This document shows, one piece after another, positions 8,575 through 16,321 of a stretch of 38,775 nt of DNA. The notes beneath the pieces are model-generated. The model did not search any database. It was given only the letters and a program-made list of their open reading frames with translations, and was not told where the DNA came from. Each line of letters starts with the position of its first letter. The first letter of the stretch is position 1. The stretch lies in assembly GCF_001548475.1 (NCBI RefSeq), contig NZ_LRUJ01000042.1:1-38775 (forward strand). The letters run 5' to 3'. Origin of the DNA: Bordetella hinzii LMG 13501 (GTDB lineage Bacteria; Pseudomonadota; Gammaproteobacteria; Burkholderiales; Burkholderiaceae_B). The translations under genes and the position numbers were made by a program.

Positions 8575-9554
8575 CGATGCATTCCGCAAGCAGGGAAGGG
8601 CTGCTGGCCGCCGCGGCGCTGGCGCTGCTGCTCGTCCTGCCCTCGCTGACCGACTCCCGCGTGTTGTTCGATTTCATCATCCGGCTGGCGGCCTTCGGCA
8701 TTTTCGCCACCTCGCTCAATCTGCTGGTGGGCTACGGCGGCATGGTGTCTTTCGGCCATGCCATGTTCTTCGGCGCCGGCGCCTATGCCTTCGGCCTGCT
8801 GCTGCAGAAGACCGGCATCCCTATCCCCCTGGCCCTGCTGGGCGCGGTGCTCTTCTGCGCGCTGGTGGCGCTGCTGGTGGGCGCCATTTGCGTGCGCCTG
8901 AAGGAAATCTATTTTTCCTTCCTGACGCTGGCCTTCCAGATGCTGTTCCACAGCATCATCCTGTCCTGGAGCAGCCTGACGGGCGGCGACCAGGGCCTCA
9001 CGGGGGGCATTCCGCGGCCCGTCTTCTGGGGCATAGACCTCAAGCAGCCGCAGACGCTCTACGGCTTTGCCTGCGTCATGGCGGTGATTTGCCTGCTGCT
9101 CATGCGCATGCTGCTGCAATCGCCCTTCGGCTATACGCTGCGCATGGTGCGCGACAACCCCGAGCGCGCGCGTTTCCTGGGCATCGACGTCTGGCGCGTG
9201 AAGCTCTACGCCTTCGTGCTGGCCGGCGGCTTCGCCGGCGTGGGCGGCGTCATCATGGCGCTCTTCGTCTCGGGCGCCTATCCCGATTTCGCCTACTGGA
9301 CCATGTCGGGCGAGGCGATCTTCATGATCATGATGGGCGGCCTGCATGTTTTCATCGGCCCGGTGGTGGGCGCCGGCCTGCTGCTGGTGTTCAATGACAC
9401 CATCACCCGCGTGACCGAACTGCACGGCCTGGCCCTGGGCATCATCGTCCTGGTCTTCGCCCTGGGGTTCAAGCGCGGCGTGGGGGATTTCGTGCTGCAA
9501 GGGTTCCGCCGCAAGCCGGCGGCCGGTTTCAAGAAAGAGCGAGTAACGACATGA
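8571..9554 (+). CDS. livM: Branched-chain-type ABC transporter permease (LivM family)
   Basis: This 327-residue partner permease is of the LivM type. It has several membrane segments (LLAAAALALLLVLPSL at 12-27, and the region around residues 35-115) and the family hallmark LNLLVGYGGMVSFGHAMFFGAGAYAFG. The EAA-like cytoplasmic loop is YTLRMVRDNPERARFLGID near residue 190. It starts at ATG 8571 inside the livH stop (ATGA) and ends inside the start of the dehydrogenase gene (ATGA at 9551). This chain of overlaps shows a single translation-coupled unit. Confidence 0.93.
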   Translation: MTMHSASREGLLAAAALALLLVLPSLTDSRVLFDFIIRLAAFGIFATSLNLLVGYGGMVSFGHAMFFGAGAYAFGLLLQKTGIPIPLALLGAVLFCALVALLVGAICVRLKEIYFSFLTLAFQMLFHSIILSWSSLTGGDQGLTGGIPRPVFWGIDLKQPQTLYGFACVMAVICLLLMRMLLQSPFGYTLRMVRDNPERARFLGIDVWRVKLYAFVLAGGFAGVGGVIMALFVSGAYPDFAYWTMSGEAIFMIMMGGLHVFIGPVVGAGLLLVFNDTITRVTELHGLALGIIVLVFALGFKRGVGDFVLQGFRRKPAAGFKKERVTT

Positions 9555-10312
9555 ACGCATCTCCTTTGAGCATTGTGACCGGCGGCGCCAGCGGCATCGG
9601 CCTGGCTTGCGCGCGCCGCCTGAAGGCGCGCGGCGACCGCGTGATCGTCATCGACCTGCAGGCGCCCGAAGACGGGCCGGGCTACGCCTGCGACATCTCC
9701 GACGAGGCGGCCGTGGCCGCCACGGCCGCGCGCATCGAAGACGAGCACGGGCCGGCCCATGTGCTGGTCAACAGCGCCGGCATCATCCAGGCCAAGCAGC
9801 CGCCCGAGGCGCTGGACATGGCGACCTGGGACCGCATCATGGCGGTCGACCTGCGCGGCAGCTATCTGGCCAGCGTCGCCTTCGGCGCGCGCATGGCCCG
9901 GCGCGGCGAGGGCGCGATCATCAACATCGCCTCCATCACCGCGCTGCGCTCGGTGCCGCTGCATGCCTATGCGCCGGCCAAGGCGGCGGTGGTGGCCATG
10001 ACCGAATGCCTGGCGGCCGAATGGGGCCGCTCGGGCGTGCGGGTCAACGCCGTGTCGCCCGGCTACACCCTCACGCCCGCCCTGCAGGCGGCGATCGATC
10101 GCGGCGACCGCGACGCCGACGAACTGGCGCGGCTGTCCGCCCTGGGCCGCATGGTCATGCCCGAGGAAGTCGCCGACGCGGTGGCCTTCCTGGCCTCGCC
10201 GCAGGCGCGCGCCATCACCGGCGTGAACCTGCCGGTCGACGCCGGCTGGCTGGTGGCCTCGCCCTGGCAGACCTATGGCGGCGTGCCCGGCGCCCGGGCG
10301 GGAGGGGGCTGA
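9551..10312 (+). CDS. Short-chain dehydrogenase/reductase (SDR)
   Basis: This 253-residue classical SDR is an NAD(P)-dependent oxidoreductase of a hydroxyl or keto group. The cofactor motif TGGASGIG is at residues 10-17, NSAG at about 74-77, the catalytic Ser at 128, and YxxxK as Y140/K144. The position often held by the tetrad Asn is Asp100. Asp35 at the end of the second beta strand (VIVIDL) suggests NAD rather than NADP. The gene is wedged between livM and livG with overlaps on both sides. It is therefore part of the same pathway, probably oxidising a hydroxyacyl or hydroxyacid intermediate. Confidence 0.93.
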   Translation: MNASPLSIVTGGASGIGLACARRLKARGDRVIVIDLQAPEDGPGYACDISDEAAVAATAARIEDEHGPAHVLVNSAGIIQAKQPPEALDMATWDRIMAVDLRGSYLASVAFGARMARRGEGAIINIASITALRSVPLHAYAPAKAAVVAMTECLAAEWGRSGVRVNAVSPGYTLTPALQAAIDRGDRDADELARLSALGRMVMPEEVADAVAFLASPQARAITGVNLPVDAGWLVASPWQTYGGVPGARAGGG

Positions 10313-11064
10313 TGCTGAGAATAGAGCACCTGCGCAAGAGTTTCGGCGGCGTGGTCGCCACGGCCGACGTCTCGGCGCATTTTCCCAAGGATTCGCTGTC
10401 GGCCGTCATCGGGCCCAATGGCGCGGGCAAGACCACCTTCTTCAACCTGATCTCCGGGGCGTTCGCGCCGGACAGCGGACGGGTGCTGCTCGACGGCGAG
10501 GACATCGTCGGCCTGGGCAGCCGCGAAATCGTGCGCCGCGGCATCGGGCGCGCTTTCCAGGTCTCGCGCCTGTTCAAGTCGCTGACCGTGGAGGAGTCCT
10601 TGCGCGGGGCCCTGCAATCCCCGCTGGGTTTGTCCACGCGCATGCGCGGCCGCTTCCCGCTGGCGCGCACGCGGGACCGCGCGCACGAAGTCATGGACCA
10701 GCTGGGCCTGTCGTCCAAGGCGGACGTGGTGAGCGGCACGCTGTCGCATGGCGACCAGAAGCTGCTGGACATGGCGCTGGCGCTGGTGCTGCAACCCAAG
10801 GTGCTGCTGCTGGACGAGCCGGTGGCGGGCATGGGCCCGGAAGAGCGCGAGCAGATGATAGAGACCGTGCACGGCCTGTGGAAACGGGGCGGCCTGACCG
10901 TGGTGCTCATCGAGCACGATATGGAGATCGTCTTCCGTATTTCGCAGCACATCTATGTGCTGTCCTATGGCCGCGTGCTGGCCCAGGGCAATCCGCGCCA
11001 GATCCGCGAGAACCCCGAGGTCATCGAGGCCTATCTCGGCACCCCCAAGGAGGCGAGGGCATGA
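10312..11064 (+). CDS. livG: ABC transporter ATP-binding protein (LivG family)
   Basis: This 250-residue ATPase is one of the two that power the importer. It has Walker A GPNGAGKTT near residue 35, a Q-loop in GRAFQVSRLF, signature LSHGDQKLLDMALAL, Walker B VLLLDEPVAGMG and the H-loop in LIEHDME. The C-terminal tail NPEVIEAYLG is typical of LivG. The ATG shares one base with the SDR stop (TGATG), behind GGAGGGGG. It is intact and of normal length. Confidence 0.95.
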   Translation: MLRIEHLRKSFGGVVATADVSAHFPKDSLSAVIGPNGAGKTTFFNLISGAFAPDSGRVLLDGEDIVGLGSREIVRRGIGRAFQVSRLFKSLTVEESLRGALQSPLGLSTRMRGRFPLARTRDRAHEVMDQLGLSSKADVVSGTLSHGDQKLLDMALALVLQPKVLLLDEPVAGMGPEEREQMIETVHGLWKRGGLTVVLIEHDMEIVFRISQHIYVLSYGRVLAQGNPRQIRENPEVIEAYLGTPKEARA

Positions 11065-11774
11065 GCGAACCGGTATTGGAAGTCCAGGATATCGACGCCT
11101 TCTATGGCAGCAGCCAGGTGCTGTTCGGCATGTCGATGTCGGTGCTCAGGGGCGAGACCCTGGCCCTGCTCGGGCGCAATGGCGCGGGCAAGAGCACGAC
11201 CATGAAGTCCGTGGCCGGCGTGGTCGCGCCCCGGCGCGGCAAGGTCAGGCTGTTCGGCCGCGAGATCGGCCGGCTCGCGCCCCATCGCATCGCGCGCTCC
11301 GGCGTGGGCTTCGTGCCCGAGGACCGCCAGATCTTTCCCGAGCTCAGCGTCGAGGACAACCTGGCCATCGCCGCCAAGCCCGATGCGCAGGGCCGGGTGA
11401 GCTGGACCCTGGAGCGCATCTACGAGATGCTGCCCCTGCTCGCGCCGCTCCGGCGCCGCCTGGGCGGCCAGCTCTCGGGCGGCGAGCAGCAGATGCTCAC
11501 CATCGGCCGCGCGCTCATGGGCAATCCCGCCGTGGTCCTGCTCGATGAGCCCAGCGAGGGCCTCTCGCCCATCATGGTGCAGAAAATAGGCGAGCTGGTG
11601 CGCGCCCTGCGCGCTTGCGGCAGCACCATCGTGCTGGCCGAACAGAACCTGCATTTCTGCCTGGACCTGGCCGACCGCGCCGTGGTCATCGACAAGGGCG
11701 CCAGCGTGTTCTGCGGCACCATCGCGCAGTTGAACGCCGACGAGGACATCAAGCGGCGCTATCTTTCGGTCTAG
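11061..11774 (+). CDS. livF: ABC transporter ATP-binding protein (LivF family)
   Basis: This 237-residue second ATPase of the importer has Walker A GRNGAGKST near residue 38, Q-loop VPEDRQIFPELSVEDNL, signature LSGGEQQMLTIGRALM and Walker B VVLLDEPSEGLSP, with H-loop replaced by the LivF-typical LAEQN. It overlaps livG by ATGA and is the last gene of the operon. A hairpin follows the stop, and the next gene is convergent. Confidence 0.95.
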   Translation: MSEPVLEVQDIDAFYGSSQVLFGMSMSVLRGETLALLGRNGAGKSTTMKSVAGVVAPRRGKVRLFGREIGRLAPHRIARSGVGFVPEDRQIFPELSVEDNLAIAAKPDAQGRVSWTLERIYEMLPLLAPLRRRLGGQLSGGEQQMLTIGRALMGNPAVVLLDEPSEGLSPIMVQKIGELVRALRACGSTIVLAEQNLHFCLDLADRAVVIDKGASVFCGTIAQLNADEDIKRRYLSV

Positions 11775-11777
11775 GGC

Positions 11778-11794
11778 GGGGCCGGCAGGGCCCC
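11778..11794 (+). terminator. Possible hairpin at end of the liv/catabolic operon
   Basis: GGGGCC at 11778-11783 pairs with GGCCCC at 11789-11794 across a 5-base loop, 4 bases after the livF stop and between convergent genes. There is no T-run, so the call as a terminator is tentative. Confidence 0.4.
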
Positions 11795-11838
11795 GTGTGC
11801 AACATCCCGGAGCGCGATGTGCCTGGCCGATGGCCGCG

Positions 11839-12723
11839 TCAGAGCCCGTGGTCGCCGAGCCAGCCGGCGACGCGGGCGGCGAGCTCCTGGTGGTTGTCTT
11901 CGATCATCAACATGTGCCCATTGCCGCTGATGCCGATGGCGGGCAGCCAGAGGAAGTCGGCGCCCAGGAAGGCCGCCAGGGCGCCATCGAGCGCCTTGGG
12001 ATGGCGGGGATCTTCGTCGCCGGTCAGCACCAGCATGGGCAAGCCCCGCAGCCGGCCGTGATCCGATAGGCGCAGACCGCTGCCCCCGATATTGAAGCGC
12101 TCGTTCAAGATGCGCGGGCTCTCGGGTCCGATGGAACGCGCGTAGGCTTCGAAAGCCGCTTGCGGGAAGCGGGAGCCGTTGGCCCAGAAGGTCTTGATGA
12201 AGGCCCGGTCCACGAAGGCGGGGCGGTCGGCGGGCGCATAGACGGGGTGGGCGCCGCCGTTCGCGCCGGCATGCGCGGCGGGCTCGGCCGGCAGCGCCGG
12301 CACCAGATTGGCTGGCGGGCCCGGGGCCAGGCCCACCACGGCGGCCACCAGGGTCCGGTACTGCTCGGCCACCCACCAGGCTATCGGCCCGCCTGCGGAG
12401 TGGGCGAACACAATGGCCGGGCCGGTGTCTTGCAGCAGCGCGCCCAAGGCGCGGCCCACGTCGGCCATCGAGAGGCGCACGAAGTCGGCGCCGGCGGGCG
12501 AACGGCCGTGTCCGGGCCAGTCCATCACATAGACGTCATGGCCCCGCCGCGCAAATATCGACGCCCAGCCTTCACGGCCGTCAGGCGTGGCCAGAAAGCC
12601 CGCGCCATTATGAAAGCCGCCATGCAACATGACGATGGGGTGGCGGCGCGGCCCTGGCATGGCGGCAACGACATCGGCGTAGACCGGATGCTCCGCCGTG
12701 CCCGAGTAAAGGTAGCTTTTCAT
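11839..12723 (-). CDS. Alpha/beta hydrolase
   Basis: This 294-residue alpha/beta-fold hydrolase is probably a cytoplasmic esterase or C-C/lactone hydrolase. The oxyanion loop is MLHGGFHNG near residue 33. The nucleophile elbow is AHSAGG with Ser109, where the first small residue is Ala rather than the common Gly. A candidate acid lies in LTGDEDPRH and the catalytic His in SGNGHMLMIEDN. The start at 12723 is set by the AAGGTGGAGA ribosome-binding site; the upstream open frame to 12912 crosses the divergent promoter and is rejected. It diverges from a MarR regulator whose putative operator overlaps its -35 region, so it is likely a target of that regulator. No signal peptide is visible. Confidence 0.9.
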   Translation of the reverse strand: MKSYLYSGTAEHPVYADVVAAMPGPRRHPIVMLHGGFHNGAGFLATPDGREGWASIFARRGHDVYVMDWPGHGRSPAGADFVRLSMADVGRALGALLQDTGPAIVFAHSAGGPIAWWVAEQYRTLVAAVVGLAPGPPANLVPALPAEPAAHAGANGGAHPVYAPADRPAFVDRAFIKTFWANGSRFPQAAFEAYARSIGPESPRILNERFNIGGSGLRLSDHGRLRGLPMLVLTGDEDPRHPKALDGALAAFLGADFLWLPAIGISGNGHMLMIEDNHQELAARVAGWLGDHGL

Positions 12724-12747
12724 TGTCTCCACCTTCTGTTCTTGTTC

Positions 12748-12776
12748 TTGAGTGCCAGGACAGTATAGGCTACAGT
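12748..12776 (+). promoter_or_regulatory. Putative promoter of the MarR gene
   Basis: TTGAGT (12748-12753) and TACAGT (12771-12776) with a 17-base spacer point toward the MarR gene. The inverted repeat at 12778-12791 would cover the transcription start, which fits autoregulation. Confidence 0.4.
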
Positions 12777-12790
12777 AGTTCCATTTGGAA
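12762..12790 (-). promoter_or_regulatory. Putative promoter of the alpha/beta hydrolase gene
   Basis: Reading the minus strand, TTCCAA (plus 12785-12790) and TATACT (plus 12762-12767) are 17 bases apart, upstream of the hydrolase start at 12723. The -35 element overlaps the GTTCCA/TGGAAC inverted repeat, which suits repression by a dimeric regulator. Confidence 0.45.
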
Positions 12791-12817
12791 CCATCTCGTT
12801 CCCGCGCGCCTCGGAAC
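12778..12817. promoter_or_regulatory. Array of GTTCC/GGAAC half-sites, putative MarR operator
   Basis: An inverted repeat GTTCCA-TT-TGGAAC occupies 12778-12791. Two further half-sites follow in alternating orientation: GTTCC at 12798-12802 and GGAAC at 12813-12817. The array sits between the divergent hydrolase and MarR genes, overlapping both putative promoters. MarR proteins bind short palindromes as dimers, so this is a natural operator candidate. Confidence 0.55.
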
Positions 12818-12841
12818 AAGCAGGCGCGCCATGCCTCGGAC

Positions 12842-13342
12842 ATGCCCGGCCAGCCTATGAACCCTTCGCTCGATGACATCCTCGATGGGGTGTCGATTCC
12901 GTTCGCGTACAAGCTCGCCTACATCGCGAATTCCTACCGGGAGCCGTCATTCCGGGCGATAGAGGCTCGCCATGGCCTGACCCGTCCCGAGATCCTCTGT
13001 CTCATTTTTCTTTATTTCCGCGAAGGGATATCGGCCTCGGACATATGCGACTTCTCGGGCCACCTGAAGAACAATATCAGCCGGGCCGTCACGGCATTAC
13101 AGGCCAAGGGCCTGGTGCGCCGCGAGCCCGATCCCCTGGATCAGCGCCGCCTCATCCTCTATATCACGGCCCGCGGCCGGCGCCTGCATGAGGACTTTAT
13201 GCCGGCGCTCGAACAGCGCGAGGACGACATGATGGCCTGTCTTTCGTCCGCCGAACGGCGGACCTTCGCGCAATTGCTGCGCAAACTGTGCGCGCACGCG
13301 CCTGTCTGGCGCGGCCAGGAGCATGGGGCCGCGGGCGGTTGA
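12842..13342 (+). CDS. MarR family transcriptional regulator
   Basis: This protein of about 166 residues has a winged helix-turn-helix. The helical dimerisation part (about 15-55) is followed by the recognition helix ASDICDFSGHLKNNISRAVT around residues 65-84. The wing is formed by REPDPLDQRRLILYITARG at 94-112. MarR proteins usually repress divergent catabolic or export genes and release DNA on binding small aromatic ligands. The start is uncertain: ATG 12842 was chosen, ATG 12857 is possible, and neither has a good ribosome-binding site. The TTG at 12785 would place the operator inside the gene and is less likely. Its likely target is the divergent alpha/beta hydrolase and itself. It converges on the EthD gene. 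Confidence 0.88.
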   Translation: MPGQPMNPSLDDILDGVSIPFAYKLAYIANSYREPSFRAIEARHGLTRPEILCLIFLYFREGISASDICDFSGHLKNNISRAVTALQAKGLVRREPDPLDQRRLILYITARGRRLHEDFMPALEQREDDMMACLSSAERRTFAQLLRKLCAHAPVWRGQEHGAAGG

Positions 13343-13358
13343 TGGCTGCGGCCCGCGA

Positions 13359-14024
13359 TCAGCCGGCCATCCGGTGCTCGCGGGTGACGATGAAGGGCAG
13401 GTGGCCGTCGGGCAGGAAGTTGGCCTCGTCGGCGCGCGTGCGGGCATAGATTTCCGTGCGCGTGCCGGCCTTCATGTCGGCCGTCGAATCGAACCAGGTG
13501 ATGGCCAGGCCGTCAAAGGGCGGGCGCCGGCCGTCGCGATAGGCCTCCAGACGCAGATGGTTCTGCTCATAGCGGCGCATCAGCGCGATGCCCGCGGCCA
13601 GCGGGCCGTGGCGATGTTCCCAGTAATGGCGAAAGTCGGGCAGCGCCATGCCCGGCCGGCAATTGACGAATTCGATGTTCTTCACCCCGCCGGCGGGGAT
13701 GGGACCATCGACGATGAGCTTGACCTCCACGGCCATCTCGACCGGGCCGGCGGCGTAGCGCGCCAGGTCGCGCCGGCAGGCCTCGCCCCAGGCCGAGGCC
13801 TGGGCGCGCGCATGCGCCGCGGCGTCATCGAACCACATTTCGCTGATGCCGTCGTAGATCAGCTCGCCCTTGGCATAGCCCTGGGGCAGGGCATGCGACT
13901 GCACGTAGCGGCGCAAGCCGGGCGCCTGGCTTGCCAGCGGACCGTGGGCCTCGCGCCAGCCTGACTGGAAATCGGCCACGGACATGCCGGGCCGGCGCTT
14001 GAGCAGGGTAATGACTTTGTACAT
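13359..14024 (-). CDS. Tandem EthD-domain protein
   Basis: This 221-residue protein is built from two related EthD-type dimeric alpha/beta-barrel units. Repeat 1 (about 1-105) contains RRPGMSVADFQSGWREAHGP. Repeat 2 (about 112-215) contains CRPGMALPDFRHYWEHRHGP. Single-domain EthD proteins form homodimers and are linked to ring-cleavage or ether-degradation clusters with poorly defined roles. A fused tandem would fold as an intramolecular dimer. The ribosome-binding site AAGGAGGAGA is strong. The gene begins 39 bases after the TetR gene on the same strand and is probably co-transcribed with it. No enzyme function can be assigned from sequence. Confidence 0.85.
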   Translation of the reverse strand: MYKVITLLKRRPGMSVADFQSGWREAHGPLASQAPGLRRYVQSHALPQGYAKGELIYDGISEMWFDDAAAHARAQASAWGEACRRDLARYAAGPVEMAVEVKLIVDGPIPAGGVKNIEFVNCRPGMALPDFRHYWEHRHGPLAAGIALMRRYEQNHLRLEAYRDGRRPPFDGLAITWFDSTADMKAGTRTEIYARTRADEANFLPDGHLPFIVTREHRMAG

Positions 14025-14063
14025 ACCGCCGTCTCCTCCTTCGAGGGGCCGGGGCGCGGGCGT

Positions 14064-14708
14064 CTACTTCCGAGCCAGGCCGTCGGCCACCAGTTTGCGA
14101 TAGGCCTTCACGACCCAATCGGGGATATCGCCGTTTTCGGCGTAGCGGCTCAGGTAGATCCTGGCCGACATGAGCACATAGGCCACGACTTCAAGCTCGC
14201 GCTCGGAATAGCCCGTGGCCTCGCCGCGCGCCCGCGCCTTGCGGAAGAAGTGCATATAGCCTTCGAGCACCAGCTTGAGGTGGGCCTCATAGCCCTTGGG
14301 CGCGAAACTGGGCGCTTCGTTCAGGATGCGGAAGAAATGCGGGTGGGCCTTGAGAAAGGAAAAAAAGCCTCGGAAACCCAGCTCCTCGCGCTCGATCAGC
14401 GTCTTGCCCTGGCGCGAGCATTCGCCCACATGCGCCAGCATGTCCTTGCCGAGGGCGGGCAGCAATTGGTCCAGGATGTCCTGGCGCGACTCGAAATGAT
14501 TGTAGAAAGTGCCTTGCGCCACGCCGGCGCGCTGGGTGATCAGCGTGATCGAGGCGTCCTGGTAGCCATGCTCGCCCACCACGGCGGCGGCGGCGCTGAA
14601 CAAGGCCTCGCGGATCAGGCGGCTGCGCTCATTGCGGGAACTGGCCTCGCGCCAATCGGCGGGCGGTTCGGCCGGCTGCGCGGCGCGGGCAAGGGACTTG
14701 GTCGGCAT
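14064..14708 (-). CDS. TetR family transcriptional regulator
   Basis: This 214-residue regulator has its DNA-binding domain at about residues 33-80. The turn-helix is ASITLITQRAGVAQGTFYNHFESRQDIL, with the family-typical TFYNHF. The C-terminal ligand domain (about 85-210) contains SFLKAHPHFFRILNEAP. The start ATG at 14708 fits the domain; the longer frame to 14762 runs into the divergent regulatory region. It lies upstream of the EthD gene in one unit and divergent from a Bug gene 263 bases away. It probably autoregulates through an inverted repeat in that gap. The inducer is unknown. Confidence 0.9.
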   Translation of the reverse strand: MPTKSLARAAQPAEPPADWREASSRNERSRLIREALFSAAAAVVGEHGYQDASITLITQRAGVAQGTFYNHFESRQDILDQLLPALGKDMLAHVGECSRQGKTLIEREELGFRGFFSFLKAHPHFFRILNEAPSFAPKGYEAHLKLVLEGYMHFFRKARARGEATGYSERELEVVAYVLMSARIYLSRYAENGDIPDWVVKAYRKLVADGLARK

Positions 14709-14971
14709 GGGGCGTGGAATCTTATAAAGCGGTCGACCCGTGCATGATACCGGGATGCGCATTATATGAATAGTGACTCATCTGTCATTAATTGCCTCGC
14801 GCGGCCCGGCGCGGACCCCACCCGTCGGAGCCCCGGCCTGTTTGCCCGTATCATGGGGACCGGGTCCGACAAGGGCCATGGGACGGCCGCGCGCCGTGCC
14901 GGCGGCGGCTCAAAAGGCATGCCGAGACAGGGCGGGCCAGGCCCGCGATGATTTTCCTTTTCGAGCTGACC
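14709..14971. promoter_or_regulatory. Divergent intergenic region between TetR and Bug genes, with putative operator
   Basis: This 263-base region holds an A+T-rich patch at about 14758-14793 that stands out from its G+C-rich surroundings. Inside it, TGAC (14774-14777) and GTCA (14784-14787) form a spaced inverted repeat suited to a TetR dimer. The heptamer GACTCAT (14775-14781) recurs in two other promoters of the window. A 6-bp hairpin (GCGGGC/GCCCGC, 14932-14946) lies in the leader just before the Bug start. TATAAG on the minus strand (plus 14721-14726) could be the -10 of the TetR gene. No small gene was recognised here. Confidence 0.45.
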
Positions 14972-15925
14972 ATGAAACGTATTTTTGCCGGCCTGTGCGC
15001 CAGCCTGGCGCTGGCCTCGGCCGCCCACGCCGCCTATCCCGAACGCCCCATCCGCCTGATCGTGCCTTTCCCGCCAGGGCAGGCCACCGACATCTTCGCG
15101 CGCGCGCTGGCCGAGAAGCTGGGCGTCGCCCTGAAGCAGACCATCGTGGTCGAGAACCGCGCCGGTGCCGGCAGCAATATCGGCATGGCCGAGGCCGCCC
15201 GCGCCAAGCCCGACGGCTACACCCTGGTGATCGCCGGCAGCGCCGCGGCGGTGAACCAGACCCTGTACAAAACCATCAACTACAGCCTGACCCGGGACTT
15301 CGCGCCGGTCTCCGGCGTGTTCTCCGTGCCGCTGGTCTTCCTGGCCACCCCGGCCTCGGGCATTACCAGCCTGGCGGCCCTGGTCGAACGCGCCCGCGCC
15401 CATCCGGGCGAACTGGTCTACGCCAGCGCGGGCATCGGCGGCACGCAGCACCTGTCGGCCGAGATGTTCAAGGCGGCGGCCAATGTCGACATCCGCCACA
15501 TCCCCTACAAGGGCAGCGGCCCGGCCCAGGCCGACTTCCTGGGTGCCCAGGTGCCGCTGATGGTGGACTCGGTCACGGCCGCCCTGCCGCATATCCAATC
15601 GGGCAAGGCGGTGCCGCTGGCCGTGACCACGGCCAAGCGCCTGGCCCAGCTGCCCGGCGTGCCCACCGTGGCCGAGAGCTATCCGGGCTTCGAGGCCATA
15701 GGCTGGGCGGCGGTGCTGGCGCCGGCCGGCACGCCGGCCGAGATCACCGCCAGCCTGAGCCAGCATATCGGCCAGGTGCTCAACAGCCCCGGGATGCGCA
15801 AATTCCTCAACGACCGCGGCGCCGAGCCCATGCCCGGCACGCCCGCGGCGACCGCCGAATTCGTCGCGGCCGAAGTCGGCAAATGGGGCGAGGTGGTGCG
15901 CCGCTCCGGCGCTGAGGTGGACTGA
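14972..15925 (+). CDS. Bug/TctC family periplasmic binding protein (first of three)
   Basis: This 317-residue tripartite-tricarboxylate-transporter receptor has a Sec signal peptide (residues 1-20, ending ASAAHA) and the Bug hallmark [19 protein letters not shown] at the mature N-terminus. The loop [10 protein letters not shown] and the later [14 protein letters not shown]-like segment also match. Bug proteins bind carboxylates, amino acids or aromatic acids in a closed pocket. The matching TctA/TctB membrane subunits are not encoded nearby, so it is an orphan, as is common in Bordetella. The start at 14972 puts the signal peptide at the N-terminus; ATG 14948 would add eight residues. The nearby TetR may control it. 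It converges on the VOC gene. Confidence 0.92.
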   Translation: MKRIFAGLCASLALASAAHAAYPERPIRLIVPFPPGQATDIFARALAEKLGVALKQTIVVENRAGAGSNIGMAEAARAKPDGYTLVIAGSAAAVNQTLYKTINYSLTRDFAPVSGVFSVPLVFLATPASGITSLAALVERARAHPGELVYASAGIGGTQHLSAEMFKAAANVDIRHIPYKGSGPAQADFLGAQVPLMVDSVTAALPHIQSGKAVPLAVTTAKRLAQLPGVPTVAESYPGFEAIGWAAVLAPAGTPAEITASLSQHIGQVLNSPGMRKFLNDRGAEPMPGTPAATAEFVAAEVGKWGEVVRRSGAEVD

Positions 15926-15940
15926 GCGGCGGCCGGTGCT

Positions 15941-16321
15941 TCAGGCGCCGTGGAACACGGCCTCGATGTTGTAGCCGTCGGGGTCGTGGACAAAGGCCGC
16001 GTAATACCCGGCATGGTATTGCGGGCGCGGGCCGGGCGCGCCATTGTCGCGCCCGCCCGCGGCCAGCGCGGCGCGATGGAAGGCCTCCACCTCGGCGCGG
16101 CTGGCCGCGCGGAAGGCCATATGCACCCGCGGCTGGCAGGGCGGTCCCTGCATCAGCCAGAAGTCGCCGCCCGGATCGGCGCCGGCCGGGCCGGGCGCGC
16201 CCAGCCCGGCCGCGTCGTCCAGGCGCGTGAGCACGGTGTAGCCCAGCGGCGCCAGCGCGGCCTCATAGAAGGCCAGGCTGCGGGCGAAGTCGCTGACGGT
16301 GATGCCGGTGTGATCGATCAT
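15941..16321 (-). CDS. VOC (glyoxalase/bleomycin resistance) superfamily protein
   Basis: This 126-residue single-domain protein has two beta-alpha-beta-beta-beta modules: MIDHTGITVSDFARSLAFYEAALAPLGY at the N-terminus and YYAAFVHDPDGYNIEAV near the C-terminus. His4 and Glu in NIEAV occupy usual metal-ligand positions, with His in RVHMAF a third candidate. Members include glyoxalases, dioxygenases and antibiotic-binding proteins, and substrate cannot be told here. AAAGGAGG precedes the ATG. It stands alone between the convergent Bug gene and the divergent hydratase gene. Confidence 0.88.
   Translation of the reverse strand: MIDHTGITVSDFARSLAFYEAALAPLGYTVLTRLDDAAGLGAPGPAGADPGGDFWLMQGPPCQPRVHMAFRAASRAEVEAFHRAALAAGGRDNGAPGPRPQYHAGYYAAFVHDPDGYNIEAVFHGA

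Noticed and set aside
12724-12912. N-terminal extension of the alpha/beta hydrolase
   Set aside because: It would cross the divergent promoter and operator array and overlap the MarR gene; the internal ATG has a strong ribosome-binding site.
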